Under the pieces are notes generated by a model. That model did not search any database, had not been told where the DNA came from, and saw nothing but the letters and a program-made list of their open reading frames with translations. Position numbers and translations under genes: made by a program. Source: JADFNO01 sp965369945 (GTDB taxonomy: Bacteria > Planctomycetota > Phycisphaerae > Phycisphaerales > SM1A02). From it: 17,167 bases of DNA. The stretch's first letter is position 1. Every line of letters starts with the position of its first letter. Positions 1 through 7,419 of the stretch are shown here, piece by piece. The stretch lies in assembly GCA_965369945.1 (NCBI GenBank), contig CBDUST010000064.1:1-17167 (forward strand). The letters are read 5' to 3'.

Positions 1-3000
1 AACCTCAAGCCAACCAATGTGCTCATCAAGATGGGCCGCCGCGGCGGTTCAGCCCGGGCGGTCTTATCCGACCCGCTTCCCACCTCACGGATCGATCACG
101 ACCGTGACGCAGCCTTCGATCGGAACGCCCTCGGCGAACTCCTATTTGGACTCGTCACCCACAAGCGGTACCCGGGTCCGGCCGCGTGGCCGATTGAGTC
201 TGACACGACGTGGCTGGCGATTGGCCGGCATGGTGGGAAATGGTGTGATCTGTGCAACGCACTGCTTGCGCCGCCTGATTCGGGTGAGCCGCTTTCGCCC
301 GAGGATATCGTTGAATGTCTGGAGCGTCTTCGTCCGCGCGCCACCGCTCAGGCATCGCGCTGGGTCGCCGGCCTCGCCGCCGCTCTGCTCGTGGGTGTCG
401 CGGTGTGGCTGATAGCCAAGCCAGGTCCGGGACCCGGGCCCGATGACCCCCCGGAGTCACTCGATGTAGTGCTGGTCAGATTCTGTGAAGAAGCGGGGTG
501 GTTGGAAAAGGTGAGAACGCTGTTTGACCTTCGCGACGAGGATGTCAACACCGATGAGACCGCACCGGGCTCCGACAGCACGGCCGTCTCCGACTTCGAC
601 ACATTGCGCCAAGAGATCAGCCGTCCTTGGGTGCCCGTCGAGGAGCTTCGCATCGCGCTTAAAGACCAGCCTATAGGCCGCCGCGGCTTTTTGGATTTCT
701 GCGGACAGGTAGAGGAAGGAGACTCTGAACAGCCCATGGCGAATATATTAAGGAAGATGGAAGGCGGAGAGGAGAAGGTGCGCGATGCTTGGCGCGCAGT
801 TGAGGAGATTAGAAAAGCCTTGGTGGACTGGAAGCCGGAAACGCTGGCCCAGCGAACTGATGAGTACAGAGAGCTGGGATTGGAACAAGCCGCGGGCACG
901 TTGGACGAGCTTCTAAGGGATGCAAGTTTCCCGGAGTTGCTCGTGGACACCGACTGGGACGAGTTCGAAGCCGCCCGAGACACGGCCGCCGGCTTTGCCG
1001 CAAGCGGCCACTTTAAACATATTGATACTAAGCTCAAGGACTTGCAGGAGGCATTCAAGGCTGTTGCCAGTGAACTCGGCCAGGACAACGAGCGGTCCGT
1101 CATTCGGCCGGAGCTGGTCGATGATGCGAATCTTGAGCAGTTGTTCGACAATATGGAGCGTCTTCATACGGCGCTTGCGAAGCTTGGCATCGGGCCCGAC
1201 CAGCCCGGCAAGCTGAGCTCTTTGGAACGCAAGATTGGCGGGATTGCCGATAGCGACCACATCAAGGAGGCAGTGGAGCAAGTGGGCAAGCTGAGGGAAG
1301 ATCTTCGTTCAGCGCTGTACTCGTCGACGCAGTTGGAGGAATGCCTAACCGGGCTCAGCACATGGGTAACCGATTTCGTGAACCTTGAGAACGAGATCGG
1401 GACTCGGTTGGTAAGTGTGGAGGACAAGATCAACGACTTGGACAGCCGCCTTCGAAATCCCACGGGGGTCACTACTCTTCGGGAGCTTCTGAGCAAGCGT
1501 TGGGTGACCGAGCTTGCGGGATTCAAAGCGGATCAGGCGTCGGTTGTGCTGGGCACTGCGGAGTATACGCAGTTGGCTAGAGACGTCGGCGTTGCAATTG
1601 TAGGTTTCGAGGCACACAGAGGCGCTCTGGCGCAAATCGAGAAACGTGAAGAGCCAGACAATCTTCGCTGGATTCCGGAACGGTTCAAGGTCGAGCGAGC
1701 AAAAATCAGATCGGTTATACACAAGGGGAGAAAGAAGCTTCTCAGAGAGATTGCCGAGCGTATCTCCGAACCCGACCGTGGTGCTGGTGATTGGGAGTCA
1801 ATCGGCACGACACTGGACTTATGGGAGAAAGAGGACTTCAACAAATGGCTGGCCAAGCGAAAGGACTTGTTGAACGGCTACGTTCGCATCGCTGATCAGC
1901 TTGATGATGCGTTCGGATGGGACGACGCGGAGATGGGTTCCAAGGTTCAAGAACTGTATTTGAATTGGTCAGACTCCGATTATCTAGACGCCGACATGAA
2001 GGGAATCGTGAAGAAGGTCCGTGATCGAGTTGATCGGGTCAAGCGCGTTGAGAACATACAGTCCGATGATGAACTTCAAGCGGAGATCGGCATCGTGCTG
2101 GATAGAGGCGAGACCGATCCGGCGTTCACGGTCGCTGTCTGGCGAAAGCAATGCGAACTCGCGGAACATGAGCCGGAGACGCTTGAGGCAGAGATCGAGC
2201 TGCTTGAGGTCGTCAACCAGGTGATCGGCGGTCTCCAATCAACGGTTCGGCAAGAAGTTATCGCGGAGGTGGCCGCCAACCGCTGGCTTGCGCGCGAGCA
2301 AGGGTTGACCGAGCGCGACGACTATCCTCCGCTTTTGGCCCAGCGCGGCATCTTTCACATCGCCGACAAGCTGCTCGATTCACGGCTCAAATTCAACATC
2401 AATCTCCAAGAGCTCCGGGGCGATACCGTTGGCAACGACAATGACGAACCGCAGCAAAAAGCCTCAATTCGGGGTTTCATCGACAGGTGGGAGCGGCAGA
2501 CTCTGCCCCACGCTGTCGATCGTGTCCTCGATGGATTCAAGGAGTTGCTTAGCGACGAGGAGCCTCCGATCCTGCCGAGCGAGATTGGTCCCGTTTTCAC
2601 ATATTTGTCGGGAGGGGGCGGAGGGGTGCCCGGTTTCAAAGGCACCTACGTTCGCTGGGATTACGATAAGCAGCAGAGCGTTCCGGAGAACGGGATCCTC
2701 TCCTACACCTGGGAGCGTCAAGGCGGCGTTCAGAAGCACCGGCTCACATTCAGACAAGTCCAGTTGAGCGATGACGGTCCAGTCACGTACCTTTCGATCG
2801 ATGAAGTTTCTGTCGGGCTGTTCTGGGACCTCGTCACCCGTCGTGCGGACTACGCTCTGATGAATGGCATGCCTTTTGGAAGTCTAATCTGGGAAGACCT
2901 AGCAGAGGCGCTCCCGGGCGGTAACCCAACCAGTAGTCCGGTGGCGTGGAATTGGAACGATGAGGACTCGCCGACTGGCATCGTTTTCACGGGACAGTGG

Positions 3001-3819
3001 ATGCAGAACGTCGAAGGCGACTACTACGAAGGCAGCGTGGACGTGGATAGGCTGGTCAATGGTCATCCGATCCAACAAATAACACCCGCGGCGGCAATCT
3101 ACGTGGCTCGACTCATCGGCTGCCGTCTCCCCACGATCGAGGAGTGGAGTCAGGCGGCATCGCCCGTCGCGAGCATCTTTGGCGGATCACCGCCGGACAG
3201 CAACGATTGGAACAATGCCGTTGGATCCGCGCTTGATGAAGAACTCCCGAATCTCCGGGACGAGACATGGAAGCGGCAGTGGGACTACCTTGCTGGCCTG
3301 AGGGAGCCGATGGAGCGGGGCACGCGACGCAACAGCCTGGTTTTGCCGAAGGGGTTTGGCTCCCCGCCCACTGCAGAGGAAGGCCAGGAAGTGGATTGGG
3401 ATGACCAATCACTGTGGTTCCGACCGACCTCTCAAGTCGGTTCTCGGTTCCGAAACATCATCGGAAACGTGGCAGAATTCGTGAGGCGAAACAACAGGTC
3501 GATCCTATCTGAAGGAGGGGCTTCTTCTGCCAAGGACATTTATGACTCACTTCGCGCCGATAAAGACGACCTCTCCGTGCAGGTCATCGGAGGCTCGGCA
3601 CTCTCCGATTCAGCATATGTTCCGGTGATGGAAGCGCAGCTGATTAAGCATTTGGATTATAGGTATCCCGACGTCGGTTTCCGGCTCGCGTTTACGGCCG
3701 AGCCGCTCAAACAGAGTTGGGATACTCGGCTTGCAAAGTTGATGGATCCGACCCCACCATTCGTATTCTACAGCGCGGAAACGACCGATCCGCTCGGAGG
3801 CAGCTCCGGCGGCTCCTGA
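1..3819 (+). CDS. Pseudokinase-like / transmembrane / FGE-sulfatase fusion protein (5' partial)
   Basis: The reading frame is open from base 1, so the N-terminus lies upstream. The visible part starts inside a protein-kinase catalytic loop (NLKPTNVLI), with a subdomain IX-like stretch (DRNALGELLFGLVT). Counting from the Met at base 19, one membrane helix spans about residues 114-133, followed by a PGPGPGP linker. A charged, mostly helical region without recognisable domains runs to about residue 870. The C-terminus (about 875-1250) is FGE-sulfatase-like: a LSIDEVSVGLFW strand, GCRLPTIEEWSQAA, the GNVAEFVRR motif, then IGGSA and VGFRLAF. Kinase catalysis looks lost: Asn occupies the HRD aspartate position, DFG reads DPL and the activation segment is very short. 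The cysteines of true FGEs are absent. One helix implies a cytoplasmic kinase fold and a periplasmic FGE fold. In P. aeruginosa T6SS, kinase PpkA and FGE-fold TagR are separate partners, so a sensory or regulatory role is inferred. Domain calls are firm; function is not. Confidence 0.85.
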   Translation, partial: NLKPTNVLIKMGRRGGSARAVLSDPLPTSRIDHDRDAAFDRNALGELLFGLVTHKRYPGPAAWPIESDTTWLAIGRHGGKWCDLCNALLAPPDSGEPLSPEDIVECLERLRPRATAQASRWVAGLAAALLVGVAVWLIAKPGPGPGPDDPPESLDVVLVRFCEEAGWLEKVRTLFDLRDEDVNTDETAPGSDSTAVSDFDTLRQEISRPWVPVEELRIALKDQPIGRRGFLDFCGQVEEGDSEQPMANILRKMEGGEEKVRDAWRAVEEIRKALVDWKPETLAQRTDEYRELGLEQAAGTLDELLRDASFPELLVDTDWDEFEAARDTAAGFAASGHFKHIDTKLKDLQEAFKAVASELGQDNERSVIRPELVDDANLEQLFDNMERLHTALAKLGIGPDQPGKLSSLERKIGGIADSDHIKEAVEQVGKLREDLRSALYSSTQLEECLTGLSTWVTDFVNLENEIGTRLVSVEDKINDLDSRLRNPTGVTTLRELLSKRWVTELAGFKADQASVVLGTAEYTQLARDVGVAIVGFEAHRGALAQIEKREEPDNLRWIPERFKVERAKIRSVIHKGRKKLLREIAERISEPDRGAGDWESIGTTLDLWEKEDFNKWLAKRKDLLNGYVRIADQLDDAFGWDDAEMGSKVQELYLNWSDSDYLDADMKGIVKKVRDRVDRVKRVENIQSDDELQAEIGIVLDRGETDPAFTVAVWRKQCELAEHEPETLEAEIELLEVVNQVIGGLQSTVRQEVIAEVAANRWLAREQGLTERDDYPPLLAQRGIFHIADKLLDSRLKFNINLQELRGDTVGNDNDEPQQKASIRGFIDRWERQTLPHAVDRVLDGFKELLSDEEPPILPSEIGPVFTYLSGGGGGVPGFKGTYVRWDYDKQQSVPENGILSYTWERQGGVQKHRLTFRQVQLSDDGPVTYLSIDEVSVGLFWDLVTRRADYALMNGMPFGSLIWEDLAEALPGGNPTSSPVAWNWNDEDSPTGIVFTGQWMQNVEGDYYEGSVDVDRLVNGHPIQQITPAAAIYVARLIGCRLPTIEEWSQAASPVASIFGGSPPDSNDWNNAVGSALDEELPNLRDETWKRQWDYLAGLREPMERGTRRNSLVLPKGFGSPPTAEEGQEVDWDDQSLWFRPTSQVGSRFRNIIGNVAEFVRRNNRSILSEGGASSAKDIYDSLRADKDDLSVQVIGGSALSDSAYVPVMEAQLIKHLDYRYPDVGFRLAFTAEPLKQSWDTRLAKLMDPTPPFVFYSAETTDPLGGSSGGS

Positions 3820-3840
3820 CATGGTTGAAGGTTGGGCTTG

Positions 3841-4122
3841 CTATTCGCTGGAGGGCTGTCCGGATGCTGAGGCCTCGATAACAACCTGATCAGCGTCCTT
3901 GAGGCTGGCGAGGTATTGCCGGTAGAGCACCTGCCCAAACTCGTCGCCAGCTCCTAGATACGCGGCGCGGGGAGGCGAGACGACCGTCGTTGCCGCCGTC
4001 TCAGCCGTGATTTCCGCCCACGGGCCGGTGGCGATGGGTTCGGCTCGTTGGTAGGCGCAGCCTCCAAGGGCGAGACCGACCAGTACTACAGTCAGACGAC
4101 TTCGTAAGCGAGGCTCAAACAT
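3841..4122 (-). CDS. Small putative lipoprotein, function unknown
   Basis: This 93-aa protein begins with charged residues and a hydrophobic stretch (LTVVLVGLALGGC) ending in a convincing lipobox, LGGC, at about residues 19-22. The mature part would be only about 72 residues anchored by a lipidated cysteine. A strong ribosome-binding site (GGAGGAA, 5 bases before the ATG) supports both gene and start. It lies opposite to all its neighbours, 21 bases from the stop of the convergent kinase-FGE gene and divergent from the T6SS operon. T6SS membrane complexes normally include the lipoprotein TssJ, and none is visible elsewhere here. This protein is about half the usual TssJ length and shows no TssJ sequence signature, so equivalence is only a possibility. 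It could equally be an unrelated outer-membrane lipoprotein. Existence is well supported; function is unknown. Confidence 0.72.
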   Translation of the reverse strand: MFEPRLRSRLTVVLVGLALGGCAYQRAEPIATGPWAEITAETAATTVVSPPRAAYLGAGDEFGQVLYRQYLASLKDADQVVIEASASGQPSSE

Positions 4123-4127
4123 CGGAG

Positions 4128-4134
4128 TTCCTCC
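4128..4134 (-). promoter_or_regulatory. Ribosome-binding site of the small lipoprotein gene
   Basis: On the minus strand this reads GGAGGAA, 5 bases upstream of the ATG at 4122. It is a near-perfect Shine-Dalgarno match and the main evidence that the short minus-strand lipoprotein is a real gene. Confidence 0.7.
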
Positions 4135-4303
4135 AGATACCGGATCCTGCAGCCAATACGACCGACGGCTACTGAGGATCGGCAGGCCATGCGGTACTCT
4201 GAAGCCTGGATGTAGCCGCTACGGCTGTTGCAGGTGGCGTATCCGGCACGATCGTCATAACCCGAAGCAGAGTTGTGGAGGCTGGTCCGGCTGGAAGCAG
4301 CTA

Positions 4304-4330
4304 TTCGCCCGGTAGTGAATCTCGTATAAT
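4304..4330 (+). promoter_or_regulatory. Candidate sigma-70 type promoter for the T6SS operon
   Basis: A perfect TATAAT box lies at 4325-4330, 38 bases before the ATG of the first gene of the rightward operon. The -35 element is poor: the best match, TTCGCC at 4304-4309, has 3 of 6 consensus bases and a 15-base spacer, so an activator or another -35 arrangement may be needed. The divergent location fits an operon start. No clear promoter for the leftward lipoprotein gene was found in the same gap. Confidence 0.5.
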
Positions 4331-4356
4331 CCAGTGTCTGACGGTTTTGAGCTGTG

Positions 4357-4363
4357 AGGGGAA
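4357..4363 (+). promoter_or_regulatory. Ribosome-binding site deciding the start at 4369
   Basis: AGGGGAA lies 5 bases before the ATG at 4369. An in-frame GTG at 4354 would place this motif inside the coding region and lacks a comparable upstream site, so the ATG is preferred. Confidence 0.6.
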
Positions 4364-4368
4364 TCAGA

Positions 4369-5316
4369 ATGGCGAACACCGAACGTGGATCAATGCGAGA
4401 GATCGATGCGGCGGCAAATCGGTTGCGGTTGATCCAACTTGACCTGTCCGAAGAGGCTGAGGAGGTACGCGAGTCGTACCTGGCCGAAGAAGTCAAGCGG
4501 CAGCTCGGCTCGGTTCCGCCGGGGCAACGTGAGGAATACCTTGAGCAGTTGCGACGACGCTTCCCCGCATGGGACACGCAGGTCGATGTGACGCGGCCGT
4601 CAGAGCAGGGAGCAGGGCGTTCGGCCGCGGACGAGAAGGATCTGAACGACTGGAGCTTCCTCGTTTCCCGCCTCTCGGATATCGCGGCGCCCTTGAGCGA
4701 GGAGGTTCGACAAGTGATCCGCGACCGCCTGGCTGCCGCTGGCTTGGCGTACAACCGCCCGGATCCTGGGTGGCAGGTGGCAGTCACGAAGGCGGCCCAC
4801 AAGGAGTTCCAGCTTGATGACCAAAACGAGATTGATGTCTCGAGAGCGTTGGAACTGCTCAGCGTGCTCGCCAAGTGCGTCAAGGGCATGAACAAGGTCG
4901 TCTGGTCGACGTGGCGCGAGATTGATCATCGGTCGAAAATCAGAGGCGGCGGCGGTGAGTTTGAACACCGGCTGAGGCGATTTGTGGTTGGCGCCCAGGA
5001 TGTCGATCCCACCATGGTTTCACGGGATCTCGATCGTCTTGGCCAAGTGGTAGCTGCGTTGATCGGCGGCATTCGCGGTGGTGCCGGTACGTTCGCGCGT
5101 ACGCATTGTGATACATTCTCTGTCGAGGCCGTCTCGCGCCTTGTTGAAGTCGAGGGAGGTGGATTCCTCGCCGGGAGCAAGGAATCCAAGCGCTGGCGCA
5201 AGTTTGAAGAACTCGCCAGCGGAGCGCTCGATCCGGATTCCATCGAGCGGGAGATTCTTCAGGCCGTAGCGGCAACAGCGATTGAACTCTTGGAGCGAAA
5301 CCGGCCGGTGACCTAG
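4369..5316 (+). CDS. T6SS-operon protein of unknown function (315 aa)
   Basis: I do not recognise this family. It is the first gene of the rightward operon and ends 13 bases before tssK, so a T6SS-related job is inferred from position. There is no signal peptide or membrane segment, so it is likely cytoplasmic. The N-terminal 60 residues look helical and amphipathic (EEVRESYLAEEVKRQLG, then a YLEQLRRRFPAWD ending). A central helical part (about 85-190) includes LELLSVLAKCVKGMNKVVW. The C-terminal part has RKFEELASGALDPDSIEREI. It lacks a forkhead-associated domain and the N-terminal signature of TssA. The helical C-terminal region might replace the C-terminal part of TagH/Fha, but I see no diagnostic motif. 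The ATG at 4369 is chosen for its ribosome-binding site; an in-frame GTG at 4354 would add five residues. Confidence 0.8.
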   Translation: MANTERGSMREIDAAANRLRLIQLDLSEEAEEVRESYLAEEVKRQLGSVPPGQREEYLEQLRRRFPAWDTQVDVTRPSEQGAGRSAADEKDLNDWSFLVSRLSDIAAPLSEEVRQVIRDRLAAAGLAYNRPDPGWQVAVTKAAHKEFQLDDQNEIDVSRALELLSVLAKCVKGMNKVVWSTWREIDHRSKIRGGGGEFEHRLRRFVVGAQDVDPTMVSRDLDRLGQVVAALIGGIRGGAGTFARTHCDTFSVEAVSRLVEVEGGGFLAGSKESKRWRKFEELASGALDPDSIEREILQAVAATAIELLERNRPVT

Positions 5317-5329
5317 GACGAACGAAGTA

Positions 5330-6709
5330 ATGGTAATTCTTGGCGACATCCATTGGGAAGAAGGGCTGTTTTTGCAGCCGCACCACTTGCAGCTTCTGCA
5401 GCAGCAGACCATCAGCAGGGTCGTGCAGGAGCGCCGACTCCTTCGGGCCTACCCCTACGGTGTCATAGAGGCGCAGATCTCGCACGACGAGCTTCGGAAT
5501 ATGCTGGTGCGATTTGATCGATTGCGCGCGATAATGCCGAGCGGAGTGGTCGTCGATGTCCCGGGTAATGCCGGGCCACCTCCGTTCGACATTTCCAAGG
5601 CCTTCGAAGCAGGCGATGGGCCGCTTAGCGTGTCCCTCGGCGTGCCGTATTGGTACGCACAGAGGGCGAATGCGATCGAGAGCAATGGTGGTGCGGACTC
5701 GCGCGCAAAGCGCATCTATCGCATCTCCGAATGCGAGGCCGCCGATGAGAACACCGGCGAGAACCCACAGCCGATCCGAATCAGGCACATCAACGTCCGG
5801 CTCCTGCTGAACGACGACGACCAGACTGATCTGGAAGTCCTGCCACTCCTGCGGGTGCTTCACGGGACTGGAGAGCAAGTCGGTCTTCCGCTCATTGACC
5901 CCGACTTCATTCCTCCATGTTTCGTGATTCATGGGAGCAGCGTGTTGACCAAGATGGCGCGAGACATCGCTAACGCCGTTGACGCTAGCCGGAGAGTCGC
6001 CGTCGACAGAATGATTCAATCCGGGTTCAACATGGAGACGATGCGCGGCGCGCAATTCGGTCAGCTGCTCCGCCTGCAGACGCTCAGTCGATTCGGCGCC
6101 CGGTTGAGTCATCTCGTGGAATCGGACGCGACGACACCTTTCCAGCTTTGCCTGGAATGGAGAGGCCTCTTGGGTGAGTTGTCAGCTTTACAACCGCGAC
6201 CGGAGATGCTTGACGTTCCGAGCTATGATCACGACGAGCCGTCGAACATCTTTGCCGATCTTGCCCAGCGTATTCGACGAGAACTCGCTCCTGTTGAGGC
6301 GCCCTCGATCTTGAAGGTTGATTTCGTGCGAGAGGCTAGCGTTTTCATCGCCCGGCTGACCGATGAACAGGTTACGCGTCCCAACGCCTATTACCTCGGC
6401 ATCCGCTCAAAGCAAGATCCGGGCGGGTTGGCCGTGTTGGTCCAGGATGCCGACAAATTCAAGCTCATGCCCGAATCGATGACGGGCCGGGCAATCCACG
6501 GAGTCGCGCTCATCGAGGAGCGTCATCCACCGCTCCAGCTTCCCGCCGAAGTCGGACTCAGCTATTTTCGCCTGGCCCGCGACGATAGCCCTCGAACTTG
6601 GGAGCGAGTCCAGCACGACCGTGCGATCACGGCCCAGTGGCCCAACTCGGAAGTGGCCGAGGAGAAACTTACGCTCTACATGACCGTTGAACAGGGGGGA
6701 GCGGGCTAA
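5330..6709 (+). CDS. tssK: Type VI secretion baseplate subunit TssK
   Basis: At 459 aa this matches the usual TssK size (about 445). The family N-terminal signature is clear at residues 7-19 (IHWEEGLFLQPHH), close to the vhWeEGlfLqPqHfq pattern. Downstream are the expected QFGQLLRLQTLSRF helix and a C-terminal receptor-type domain (KVDFVREASVFIARL, then YYLGIRSKQ). TssK is a cytoplasmic trimeric adaptor linking the T6SS baseplate to the membrane complex through TssL and TssM, both encoded immediately downstream, so the order tssK-tssL-tssM is classical. The ribosome-binding site before the ATG at 5330 is weak, suggesting coupling to the upstream gene. The stop overlaps the tssL start by one base (TAATG). 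Confidence 0.93.
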   Translation: MVILGDIHWEEGLFLQPHHLQLLQQQTISRVVQERRLLRAYPYGVIEAQISHDELRNMLVRFDRLRAIMPSGVVVDVPGNAGPPPFDISKAFEAGDGPLSVSLGVPYWYAQRANAIESNGGADSRAKRIYRISECEAADENTGENPQPIRIRHINVRLLLNDDDQTDLEVLPLLRVLHGTGEQVGLPLIDPDFIPPCFVIHGSSVLTKMARDIANAVDASRRVAVDRMIQSGFNMETMRGAQFGQLLRLQTLSRFGARLSHLVESDATTPFQLCLEWRGLLGELSALQPRPEMLDVPSYDHDEPSNIFADLAQRIRRELAPVEAPSILKVDFVREASVFIARLTDEQVTRPNAYYLGIRSKQDPGGLAVLVQDADKFKLMPESMTGRAIHGVALIEERHPPLQLPAEVGLSYFRLARDDSPRTWERVQHDRAITAQWPNSEVAEEKLTLYMTVEQGGAG

Positions 6710-7419
6710 TGACACTTCGTGATCTTTGTGAACCCCTCTTCCTTCATGTGTGTCGGTTGAACCGCTCGGCTCGCAAGGGTGCCACGAGCGATCACCGGCA
6801 AGCGCGTGGTGAGATCGAGGCGATCTTCGCCGACATGCGCAGCGCGGCCCTTTCCACGCCCGGTCTCTCAGAACAGTTCGAGCGGATCGAAGTGGCTCTG
6901 ATTTTCTTCGTTGATTCGATGATTGCCGAGAGCCAACTCCCCTTCGCGGCGGAGTGGCACGAGAATCGACTCGCCTACGACCGCCACGAACGGGCCGGCG
7001 ACGAAAAGTTCTTCGATTTCTTGGAGGAAACACTGGTCGACAAGAGCCAAACGGCGACAGAGCGTCTGGGCGTGCTCTACACCTGTCTGGGCCTCGGGTT
7101 CACGGGGTGGTACGCGGGCCAGCACACCCATCTCAGACGCAAGATGAGCGAGGCTGCGAGTCGATTGAGACGCGAGATGGATCCGGACGAAGCGGCCAAG
7201 ATATGCCCGCAGGCGTACGAGCATACGGACAAAAGGGTTCTGACCGAACCTCCCGGCGCCAAGCTGGTGGGGATTGCCATCGCGCTGGCGGGGCTCGTGC
7301 TCATTGTTCTTGCCGTCAACTTCCACTTGTATGGTGAGGCTACAAACGATCTTCAGACGGCCCTCGACCAGCTCAAGAACGTTCAGTCGCCGGTGAACTC
7401 TGAGGAATCCGACCAGTGA
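6709..7419 (+). CDS. tssL: Type VI secretion membrane protein TssL (DotU family)
   Basis: The 236-aa protein has the DotU plan: a cytoplasmic helical domain (EVALIFFVDSMI at about 61-72, FFDFLEETL at about 101-109, and the conserved LGLGFTGWY at 127-135) followed by one C-terminal membrane helix at about 184-206. Only some 30 residues follow the helix and there is no OmpA-like peptidoglycan-binding domain, so this is the short TssL type; anchoring to the cell wall would need another protein. TssL forms the inner-membrane complex with TssM and contacts TssK. The start ATG overlaps the tssK stop and the GGGGGGAG upstream can serve as ribosome-binding site. The end overlaps the tssM start by four bases, implying translational coupling. 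Confidence 0.92.
   Translation: MTLRDLCEPLFLHVCRLNRSARKGATSDHRQARGEIEAIFADMRSAALSTPGLSEQFERIEVALIFFVDSMIAESQLPFAAEWHENRLAYDRHERAGDEKFFDFLEETLVDKSQTATERLGVLYTCLGLGFTGWYAGQHTHLRRKMSEAASRLRREMDPDEAAKICPQAYEHTDKRVLTEPPGAKLVGIAIALAGLVLIVLAVNFHLYGEATNDLQTALDQLKNVQSPVNSEESDQ

Noticed and set aside
348..1151. Minus-strand open frame of 267 codons inside the kinase-FGE gene
   Set aside because: Fully overlapped by a gene with clear domains; Ser/Arg-rich, low-complexity product without recognisable motifs, typical of an antisense shadow.
2760..3780. Annotation as an active sulfatase-modifying enzyme
   Set aside because: The fold motifs are there but the catalytic cysteines are not visible, and no sulfatase gene is nearby.
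3820..3840. Bidirectional terminator between the convergent genes
   Set aside because: Only 21 bases, with no inverted repeat and no T-run.
4092..4895. Minus-strand open frame of 267 codons spanning the divergent region
   Set aside because: Overlaps both the lipoprotein gene and the first operon gene in other frames, and the product is Arg/Ser-rich without motifs.
4369..5316. Assignment as TssA or TagH/Fha
   Set aside because: No ImpA-type N-terminal motif and no forkhead-associated domain; similarity would rest only on helical character and position.
4940..6112. Minus-strand open frame of 390 codons
   Set aside because: Opposite to tssK and the preceding gene; no domain recognised. It is open because of the GC-rich codon usage of the real genes.
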